This document shows, piece by piece, positions 8,279-15,167 of a stretch of 34,046 bases of DNA; the stretch's first letter is position 1, and the number at the start of each line of letters is the position of its first letter. Location: assembly GCA_021821025.1 (NCBI GenBank), contig JAKACY010000004.1, forward strand, positions 1-34,046, in the 5' to 3' direction. This DNA comes from Bacillota bacterium (GTDB taxonomy: Bacteria; Bacillota; Bacilli; Alicyclobacillales; SLC66). Under the pieces are notes generated by a model. The model was not told the origin of the DNA and made no database searches. It was given only the letters and a program-made list of their open reading frames with translations. A program made the translations under genes and the position numbers.

Positions 8279-8299
8279 AAGGAGGTGATGCAGCCGCAC
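8279..8299 (+). other. Intergenic near-perfect complement of the 16S rRNA 3' end (AAGGAGGTGATgCAGCCGCAC)
   Basis: 20 of 21 identical to AAGGAGGTGATCCAGCCGCAC, the reverse complement of the conserved 16S 3' terminus GTGCGGCTGGATCACCTCCTT; not within an rRNA gene. Confidence 0.85.
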
Positions 8300-8372
8300 G
8301 ATCCATTGAAAATCGTAGCAGATATACAGTTAAGATATATCAATCATTATTGATTACAGGGGGAATTATGCC

Positions 8373-9638
8373 GTGAAAAAATCACAAAAATGGATGGCTC
8401 TAACTGCCACCTTTGCTTTGGGTACCACGATATTAGCTGGGTGCAGCACGACGCCGACTTCAGCGGCGGCTCCGGTGCGTAAGGCAAGCGCACCGATTCA
8501 CCTGACCGTGGGCATGTGGTCTTCCAGCCCAGCAGAGCACTCACTCGTAGAAAGTCAAGTAAAGCTGTTCGAGAAACAAAACCCAAACATTAAAGTCAGT
8601 GTTCGCGTCATTAACGGGAACTATCTACAAGTGCTCCAACCGATGCTGGCATCGCACACAGCGCCAGATATTTTCTATCTTGACTCGTCAGTTGCGCCGC
8701 AACTTGAAGCATCGGGCGCTTTGATGAACCTGGATCAATACATCAAGCGGGATCATGTAAACCTGTCTGATTTTAATCCACATTTATTGTCCGCCTTTAA
8801 ATGGAAAGGCAGTTACTATGGAGTGCCGAAAGACTTTAACTCCTTGGCACTGGAATACAACAAGTCCTTGATGGCTAAAGCGGGTATTAAGACGCCTCCG
8901 GCCACATGGCAACAACTTCAGCAAGACGCGGTGAAATTGAAAGCGAAACACATCGCACCTTTGTCCATGCCGGTCGATGTGGCTAGGTATTACCCATTTG
9001 TTCTCGACTTTGGTGGCAATTATTTTAACCCAAATACCAACCAAGCGACATTTCCTAACCCCAAAAACCGTGCTGGATTAGGGTACTTTATGAATATGGT
9101 CGAAAATGGAAGCATTGTTCAACCCAACGCTCTAAACGGCGCTTCTTGGGCTGGGCAGGCCTTCGCGGAAAATAAGGTGGCGATGGTAGCTGAGGGAGCT
9201 TGGCTCTTGCCCTTCATGCAACAAACTGCGCCTAAACTTCAATATGGAATTTCACGCTTCCCATCTTATAACGGTAAGAGCTATAACATGCTTTACACCG
9301 TGAGCTACTCGATGGCTGCAGCGACTAAATATCCTGCGCAAGCTGCTAAATTACTGTTCTTTATGACAGGCCCAGCAGCTGAGAAATTGACTGCACAATC
9401 TGGTCTTGCTATTCCCTCCCGGAGCAGCGAACAGAAATACTTTTTGAAGCAAAATCCGAGCTACGCAGCTTTTGTAGCAGGTGGCAAGGATGCCGTTCCA
9501 TACCAATTTGGTACGTTGGGGCAAAACTTTGTTGATGCCATCAACAATGCCACGCTGGCTGGCATTTTGAAAAAGCAATCACCAAGCGTTGTACTCAGCT
9601 CTGCAACAAAAACGTTGAGCTCGCAGAGCAACTATTAA
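8373..9638 (+). CDS. Sugar ABC transporter solute-binding lipoprotein (GTG start)
   Basis: Lipoprotein signal MKKSQKWMALTATFALGTTILAGC; family 1 extracellular solute-binding protein pattern (HLTVGMWSSSPAEHSLVESQVKLFEKQNPNIKV). Confidence 0.95.
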   Translation: MKKSQKWMALTATFALGTTILAGCSTTPTSAAAPVRKASAPIHLTVGMWSSSPAEHSLVESQVKLFEKQNPNIKVSVRVINGNYLQVLQPMLASHTAPDIFYLDSSVAPQLEASGALMNLDQYIKRDHVNLSDFNPHLLSAFKWKGSYYGVPKDFNSLALEYNKSLMAKAGIKTPPATWQQLQQDAVKLKAKHIAPLSMPVDVARYYPFVLDFGGNYFNPNTNQATFPNPKNRAGLGYFMNMVENGSIVQPNALNGASWAGQAFAENKVAMVAEGAWLLPFMQQTAPKLQYGISRFPSYNGKSYNMLYTVSYSMAAATKYPAQAAKLLFFMTGPAAEKLTAQSGLAIPSRSSEQKYFLKQNPSYAAFVAGGKDAVPYQFGTLGQNFVDAINNATLAGILKKQSPSVVLSSATKTLSSQSNY

Positions 9639-9687
9639 ACTCTTCGGCAGCGTTATATCGTCGACTTGTATACGATCACATGAAGGT

Positions 9688-9722
9688 TATCCGGAGAATT
9701 CCTCACACGAGTTCTCCGGATA
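9688..9722 (+). terminator. Intercistronic stem-loop (11-bp stem) between solute-binding protein and permease genes
   Basis: TATCCGGAGAA (9688-9698) pairs with TTCTCCGGATA (9712-9722); no strong U-tract, so an mRNA stabiliser/attenuator is as likely as a terminator. Confidence 0.55.
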
Positions 9723-9735
9723 TCAGATTGTTTCA

Positions 9736-10680
9736 ATGAAAGCGAGGAACCGTAAGATGGACAATACAGTCAGTTCTACGACTGATCGGAGAAAACCGGG
9801 TCGCATAAGTAGGAGTGCGGTGGACCAAGCGCTGGCCGGTTACCTTTTTGTACTGCCTGCATTCGTGTCGTTGGTCGTCTTTTTGTTAGGACCGATTGTA
9901 TATTCCTTTTACATCAGCTTTTTTCACTTCTCATTTTTGGATCCACAGAATGCGAGCTTTGCCGGGTTCGATAATTATCTCCATCTGTTCGTAGATCCCG
10001 TGTTCCTTCAGGCGCTTGGCAATACGTTCATTTATACCATCGGCGTTGTTCCGATTCAAACGGCTGTCGCGTTACTTTTAGCGGTAATTGTTAACCGTAT
10101 TAGAGGGAAAACCTTCTTTCGTATCGCATACTATCTTCCGACTGTTACTTCCACTGTTGCCGTTGCGGTAATGTTCATCTTTATATTCAACCCAAATGGG
10201 TTATTAAACTCGTTTCTGTCGCTTTTCGGAATTCAAGGTCCAAACTATTTTAATGATCCCACACTCGCTTTGCCTGCGGTCATGTCTGTGGCTATCTGGT
10301 CATCAGTCGGTCAGTTTATGATATTTTATCTTGCTGGCTTACAGGATATTTCTGACGAAGTTTATGAAGCGGCTGCGATCGATGGAGCGTCTGGATTTCG
10401 GCTGTTATGGAGTATCACGATGCCGCTGCTTCGCAGAACAACATTTCTGGTTGTCGTGATGGGGATGATCGGGGCGTTTCAGGTATTTGATACAGTGTAC
10501 GTTATCTCAAACGGAAACGGCGGGCCGATCGGATCCACCATGACGGTAGTTCTAGACCTTTTCAATAAAGCATTTAAGGATATGCAAATGGGATATGCAT
10601 CGGCGATGGCGTTTGTGCTATTCGCCATCATCCTCATCTTTACACTCTTGCAAAATTGGCTCCTTGGACGAGAAGATTAA
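9736..10680 (+). CDS. Sugar ABC transporter permease (MalF/UgpA-like)
   Basis: EAAAIDGASGFRLLWSITMPLLRRTT permease EAA motif; multiple TM helices. Confidence 0.95.
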   Translation: MKARNRKMDNTVSSTTDRRKPGRISRSAVDQALAGYLFVLPAFVSLVVFLLGPIVYSFYISFFHFSFLDPQNASFAGFDNYLHLFVDPVFLQALGNTFIYTIGVVPIQTAVALLLAVIVNRIRGKTFFRIAYYLPTVTSTVAVAVMFIFIFNPNGLLNSFLSLFGIQGPNYFNDPTLALPAVMSVAIWSSVGQFMIFYLAGLQDISDEVYEAAAIDGASGFRLLWSITMPLLRRTTFLVVVMGMIGAFQVFDTVYVISNGNGGPIGSTMTVVLDLFNKAFKDMQMGYASAMAFVLFAIILIFTLLQNWLLGRED

Positions 10681-10695
10681 GAGGAGGTGGTTCTT

Positions 10696-11523
10696 TTGGA
10701 AACGAAACGTTCGGCATTTAAGGCGTCAAAATTCATGCTGTATTTCATTGCAATACTGTACGCCTGTATAACCTTGGTACCATTTTTCTGGTCCATCTAT
10801 ACTTCACTTAAGCCGACATCGGAAGTGTTTAACACATTTGCACCACTAAAGGATCTGAATTTTTCTAGTTACGCCTATATCCTGACGCAGTTTCCGTTTG
10901 GACATTGGCTCTTGAACAGCGCTCTCGTAGCCGTGATTGTTACCATTGGTAATCTGATCGTGAATACGCTAGCCGGGTATGCATTTGCGCGGCTAAAATT
11001 CCCTTTGCGCGGTTTTCTATTTTACGTTTTCTTGGCTATCATGATGGTTCCCGGACAGGTCCTGCTCGTCCCGATCTACATGATGCTTGCGAATATGGGG
11101 TGGATTGATACTTATCAAGGGTTGACCATACCGTTTTTGATGAGTCCTGTCATGATCTTCCTGGCTCGTCAATTTTTCTTGGGAGTCCCTAAAGAACTTG
11201 AAGAGGCAGGGAAAATCGACGGACTCACTCATTGGGGTATATTTTTTAAAATCTTTCTGCCGCTGTCCATGCCCATGATGTCTGCTCAGATCATCCTGAC
11301 ATTTCAAGGGAATTGGAATTCGTTTATGTGGCCTGTACTGTTGGAAACGTCGCAAAAAATGTACACGTTGCCTGTTGGCCTAAATTCTTTTTATGGGGAG
11401 TATAACGCATACTGGAACAGCGTATTGGCGGGAACTATCCTTTTGTCGTTGCCGATGATTATCGTGTTTTTGATATTTCAAAAGCAGTTTGTCCGAGGTG
11501 TGGCGACCACGGGAATCAAATAG
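10696..11523 (+). CDS. Sugar ABC transporter permease (MalG/UgpE-like); TTG 10696 preferred over GTG 10687
   Basis: EEAGKIDGLTHWGIFFKIFLPLSMPMM EAA motif; RBS GAGGAGG upstream. Confidence 0.94.
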   Translation: METKRSAFKASKFMLYFIAILYACITLVPFFWSIYTSLKPTSEVFNTFAPLKDLNFSSYAYILTQFPFGHWLLNSALVAVIVTIGNLIVNTLAGYAFARLKFPLRGFLFYVFLAIMMVPGQVLLVPIYMMLANMGWIDTYQGLTIPFLMSPVMIFLARQFFLGVPKELEEAGKIDGLTHWGIFFKIFLPLSMPMMSAQIILTFQGNWNSFMWPVLLETSQKMYTLPVGLNSFYGEYNAYWNSVLAGTILLSLPMIIVFLIFQKQFVRGVATTGIK

Positions 11524-11552
11524 CCGTTTTGAGCTGGTGACTTGCCCAAAGC

Positions 11553-11581
11553 TTGACACCTTGTTACTCGCCTTGTAACAT
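11553..11581 (+). promoter_or_regulatory. Putative promoter of crcB operon (TTGACA-17-TAACAT)
   Basis: TTGACA 11553-11558 and TAACAT 11576-11581, about 20 bp upstream of the fluoride riboswitch. Confidence 0.55.
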
Positions 11582-11601
11582 CGATTACATCTAAAACTGT
11601 T

Positions 11602-11650
11602 TGGTGATGGAGCTCACCAAAACCGCCTGTACAGGCTGATGGCTCCTACG
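11602..11650 (+). promoter_or_regulatory. Fluoride riboswitch (crcB motif) aptamer
   Basis: TGGTGATGGAGCTCACCAAAACCGCCTGTACAGGCTGATGGCTCCTAC matches the crcB motif; loop GGAGC (11609-11613) can form the pseudoknot with GCTCC (11642-11646); lies directly upstream of crcB genes. Confidence 0.96.
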
Positions 11651-11680
11651 GTGTGGCTTATATGCCTGCCCGTAGGAGCC
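11641..11680 (+). promoter_or_regulatory. Fluoride riboswitch expression-platform hairpin
   Basis: GGCTCCTACGG (11641-11651) is perfectly complementary to CCGTAGGAGCC (11670-11680) and competes with the aptamer pseudoknot. Confidence 0.85.
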
Positions 11681-11706
11681 ATTGTTATATACAAGGAGTG
11701 ATTGCC

Positions 11707-12102
11707 GTGATCGTAGTATCTATTATCATCGGCGGCATGATTGGGGGAGCCATGCGCTTTGTGCTTGAGACGGTTATTCCCACGCCGCTGTCGTTACCTT
11801 TGGGGACATTGCTGATCAATTTAAGCGGAGCATTTTGCCTCGGATTGTTTTATGCGCTTGCAGACAAAAAGGGATATAAACCTTATATTCGAGCGGGCAT
11901 TGGAACGGGTATTATCGGATCTTATACAACCTTTTCCACGATGAGTCTAGAGATGACGGAACTTGCGAAACGGGCTTTTGCGCTGGCTGCGTTATACGGG
12001 GTCATCAGCGTCGTCTGCGGCGTTTTGCTCGTCGCAGCGGGTGAGCGTGTGGTGGAAGCTATTTTTAAACATCCGTTAGACGAAGAGAAGGTGCCAGTAT
12101 GA
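11707..12102 (+). CDS. crcB: Fluoride exporter CrcB/FluC 1 (GTG start; ORF-track start at 11653 lies within the riboswitch)
   Basis: GGMIGGAMRFVLE...GTLLINLSGAFCLGLFY...GTGIIGSYTTFSTMSLE, classic CrcB motifs; RBS AAGGAG 8 nt upstream of GTG. Confidence 0.95.
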   Translation: MIVVSIIIGGMIGGAMRFVLETVIPTPLSLPLGTLLINLSGAFCLGLFYALADKKGYKPYIRAGIGTGIIGSYTTFSTMSLEMTELAKRAFALAALYGVISVVCGVLLVAAGERVVEAIFKHPLDEEKVPV

Positions 12103-12467
12103 TGATGGCTTTAAATACATTCTTGGTTAGCCTCGGCGCTGCAACGGGGTCTGTCTCAAGATATGGTGTAGGAAAGTTGTTTGAGAGGGTGACGAAGAGT
12201 CGTTTTCCTTGGGGCACCTGGGTGATCAATCTTACAGGGACCCTGCTGATCGGAATCTTCTTTCGGGACTTGGAGAGTGTTCGCCAAGATCGTGAATGGT
12301 GGATGCTTTTGGGCACAGGGTTTTGCGGCGGTTATACGACGTTTTCCACCATGTCTGTCGAGGCTAGGAGGCTGTTTAGAAGCGGATCTTGGCTCATTGC
12401 GGTGCTATACTTGGTCAGTTCGCTAGGACTGGGAATTTTGATCGCTTACTTGACGCAGTGGATCTAG
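12099..12467 (+). CDS. crcB: Fluoride exporter CrcB/FluC 2
   Basis: GAATGSVSRYGVGKL...WGTWVINLTGTLLIG...GTGFCGGYTTFSTMSVEA; overlaps the stop of the first copy. Confidence 0.95.
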   Translation: MMMALNTFLVSLGAATGSVSRYGVGKLFERVTKSRFPWGTWVINLTGTLLIGIFFRDLESVRQDREWWMLLGTGFCGGYTTFSTMSVEARRLFRSGSWLIAVLYLVSSLGLGILIAYLTQWI

Positions 12468-12572
12468 TCAGCATCGTGATCTGGACATTTCCATTTTTCA
12501 AGCTCATTTTTAACTAATTTCAAGCCTTTCTACAGGTTTCATGGTTAGAGTTGGGACATGGAGGTGGTTTAC

Positions 12573-12881
12573 ATGTGGTCCATGAAGAGAACTGTCACCT
12601 TGACTCTTGTGGCGGTTGTGGGGTCCGCCATCGCAATACAAGTCACCTCAAACGCCCCTGGATACACGTTGCCATCTGTCGGGGCTTTGCAAGTGCAGCA
12701 CGTAAAGGCAGCAGCGGATCAAAAACGTCTGCAAGTGGCGCAACAACATAAACAGGCAACGCAATTGACGATGGCAATTGGAAAGATACAGCAGCAGATA
12801 TCTGAGTTAAAGAGTAACTATACAACTCATCTCAATCAGTTGGCTCGGCAAGGTGTGATCCAACTGTCCCCTAATAATTAA
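12573..12881 (+). CDS. Small membrane-anchored coiled-coil protein
   Basis: ATG 12573 behind GGAGGTGG; N-terminal hydrophobic anchor followed by a Q/K-rich helical region. Confidence 0.75.
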   Translation: MWSMKRTVTLTLVAVVGSAIAIQVTSNAPGYTLPSVGALQVQHVKAAADQKRLQVAQQHKQATQLTMAIGKIQQQISELKSNYTTHLNQLARQGVIQLSPNN

Positions 12882-12899
12882 ATGAAAGGACATCACTAA

Positions 12900-13346
12900 A
12901 TGACGGTTGCTAATCCATCGGATAAAGCCGCCAGAGAGCGGACAATCAGCCAAATTCTGCAGGCCTGTACAGTGATCCTTGTCACCAGCGTTTTTTCCCT
13001 GAATTTTATCGCCGAGGGCAACCGCACCGTACAATCACTGAATCAAAGCGGTCCGTACCAGGATCAGTTGCGTCACATGATCGCAGCATCCTCTGCGTTG
13101 GCGCATGATTTAGAGTCGACCAAACAGGAGGTTCAAACGCTAGGTACACAATACGGTAATCTCTATCAAACAGAGATTCAGGATCTGTCTGTGGTGAATC
13201 AGGTAAACTCTCAGCTTTTAGCCAGTGGGCTCACACCAGTTAAAATCCCTGGGAAACCTCCTGTCGTGAAAGGATTCGCCAATCCATCATTATTGGCGAC
13301 GAGCACGACTCCACCGCCTGTACAGGCAATTACCAGCGCATCTTAA
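12900..13346 (+). CDS. Small membrane-anchored coiled-coil protein
   Basis: Complete ORF in the same operon; TM segment ACTVILVTSVFSLNFIAEG, then predicted helical and Pro/Thr-rich tail. Confidence 0.75.
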   Translation: MTVANPSDKAARERTISQILQACTVILVTSVFSLNFIAEGNRTVQSLNQSGPYQDQLRHMIAASSALAHDLESTKQEVQTLGTQYGNLYQTEIQDLSVVNQVNSQLLASGLTPVKIPGKPPVVKGFANPSLLATSTTPPPVQAITSAS

Positions 13347-13360
13347 AGGAGGATAGGCCA

Positions 13361-14032
13361 TTGGCTAGGAATCGTACGAAGACGAAGTCAACGTGGGTCG
13401 CGCTCATGATTGCGGCCGCGGCGATTGCGACGATCGTAGATGTTGTACTCTCGAATCAGATTCATATGAGTCCGACAATGGCAAGAATGGCGCCGTGGTT
13501 GTTGGCGCGGGCGGGAGGTATCACCGCGTACCTGCTGTTGACTGCGTTAGTCGTTGTGGGGATGGTTCTGTCGAGTGTTCCAAACAGAGAAAATTGGCGT
13601 ATGTCAAAAGTGCTACTTCCATTTCACCGATTTTTAAGCTTATTTTTGCTCGCGTTCTTGGCACTGCATGTGGCAGCGATCTGTCTCGATTCCTACGCTA
13701 AGGTGGGTGTCATGGGCGCGTTTGTTCCCCTTATGTCCAGCTACCGGACGATACCGGTCGCACTCGGAACTCTGTCTTTCTATGCGCTTTTGTTGTTAGC
13801 TGTCACAGCACGCTTTACGCGCCTCTTGCCAACAGGGAGGTGGCTCACGATTCATCGCTTCGCTCTCATCACATTCACCCTGTCGTTTTTGCACGGCGTG
13901 TTGACTGGTACGGATTCACCGCTTTTGACCACAATGTATGACGGTTCGGTGATTACTGTCCTTCTGACGTTGTTTATTCGATATGCATTTTTGTCTCGTC
14001 GCAATTCGGATGTAGTAGAGAGGCAGGGGTGA
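13361..14032 (+). CDS. Ferric-reductase-like transmembrane haem protein (MsrQ/YedZ-like)
   Basis: Six-TM pattern; His pairs FHRFLSLFLLAFLALH (spacing 14) and IHRFALITFTLSFLH (spacing 13); followed directly by apbE. TTG start behind AGGAGG. Confidence 0.82.
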   Translation: MARNRTKTKSTWVALMIAAAAIATIVDVVLSNQIHMSPTMARMAPWLLARAGGITAYLLLTALVVVGMVLSSVPNRENWRMSKVLLPFHRFLSLFLLAFLALHVAAICLDSYAKVGVMGAFVPLMSSYRTIPVALGTLSFYALLLLAVTARFTRLLPTGRWLTIHRFALITFTLSFLHGVLTGTDSPLLTTMYDGSVITVLLTLFIRYAFLSRRNSDVVERQG

Positions 14033-14033
14033 C

Positions 14034-15011
14034 ATGATCCGCCAATTCAAAGCGATGGGGTCACAGTTTTTGTTGCGCTTGGATCCAAAGTCAGGCGATG
14101 TTCCTGCAGAACAAAACTTGAAAGCTATACTGAAGCGTTTGTCTGACGAGATTATGCGCCTTGAACTTGTGATGTCGCGTTTTCGTCCTGACAGTGAACT
14201 CATGCGGCTGAACCAGTCTCTTGGCGAATTTGTACGCATATCGGATGAGATGGCGTCCGTTTTGCGTATCGCGCAAAAATCTTATGTACTGACACATGGG
14301 GTGTTTGATCCACGAGTTCTGAGTTCTTTAGAGGATCTAGGATACGGAGGCGCACCCTTGCCATCTCATGAGTTTATAGAACAAAATAAAACGCGAGGGC
14401 GAGACGTGCGCAAGAGAACTGGAGCGCTTTTTACTTGGCGCGACAGTAACACCGTAAAGGTGAGTGAGTCGATCGATCTTGGCGGAATTGGGAAGGGCTA
14501 TACCGCAGACGCAGTGGCAGAGTGGATCGAACAATTTTGCCCAGATCAACTGTCGGGTTATATCGTTAACGCCGGAGGTGATATGGTTGTCAAGGGTGTT
14601 CAGCATTCTGGTGAACCGTGGTCTATCGGGATAGAGGACCCATTTAAGCCGGAACATTTGATCGCAGTCCTAAGTCCCGCACACAACCAGACAGCGGTAT
14701 GCACCAGCGCGGTGTGGAAACGCTCATGGGTAACTCAAGGCAGGCGAGTTCACCACCTCATCGATCCTAAGACGGGTACATCTGCGCATACCGGTATTGT
14801 TGCAGTGACTGTTTTAGCGGACAACGCGACGATTGCGGAAACGATTACAAAGTACATCCTGATAACAGGTGGAGTATCCGGAATTCAGGTACCCATCGAT
14901 CTATCGTACCTGATTATTTATGAGGACCAATCTGTTGCTATGTCTCCGTCGATGGTGAATCGTGTGACCTGGTTAGATAGAGAACAGCTTGCGCAAATTG
15001 AGATCCGTTGA
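14034..15011 (+). CDS. apbE: FAD:protein FMN transferase ApbE
   Basis: AMGSQFLLRL, ELVMSRFRPDSELMRLNQS, DLGGIGKGYTADAVAEW, GYIVNAGGDMVVKG, RRVHHLIDPKTGTSAHTGIVAVTVLAD are ApbE motifs. Confidence 0.95.
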   Translation: MIRQFKAMGSQFLLRLDPKSGDVPAEQNLKAILKRLSDEIMRLELVMSRFRPDSELMRLNQSLGEFVRISDEMASVLRIAQKSYVLTHGVFDPRVLSSLEDLGYGGAPLPSHEFIEQNKTRGRDVRKRTGALFTWRDSNTVKVSESIDLGGIGKGYTADAVAEWIEQFCPDQLSGYIVNAGGDMVVKGVQHSGEPWSIGIEDPFKPEHLIAVLSPAHNQTAVCTSAVWKRSWVTQGRRVHHLIDPKTGTSAHTGIVAVTVLADNATIAETITKYILITGGVSGIQVPIDLSYLIIYEDQSVAMSPSMVNRVTWLDREQLAQIEIR

Positions 15012-15167
15012 ATCCTCATGCATATCTCTAAAATTTTCCTCCATTTTTAATACTTTTCCTCCCGTCCTCTGTTAGAATAGATTTCTGTGGCATGGATACC
15101 GAGTGAGTAAATCATGCCGTAGAATGACACACTAACATCGAGACTAAGAAGGAGGACATTGCCTTAT

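Noticed and set aside
8279-8330. Truncated antisense 16S rRNA gene
   Set aside because: Identity to 16S stops after 21 nt (8299); following sequence GATCCATTGAAAATCG does not match CTTCCGATACGG. It is a short element, not an rRNA gene remnant of any length.
11653-11706. Upstream extension of crcB1 from the ORF track (MAYMPARRSHCYIQG...)
   Set aside because: Overlaps the fluoride riboswitch expression platform; GTG at 11707 has the RBS and matches CrcB N-termini.
15012-15167. c-di-AMP (ydaO) riboswitch upstream of the kimA-like gene
   Set aside because: The leader from the likely -10 to the start is short and I cannot find the conserved ydaO elements; a covariance search would be decisive.
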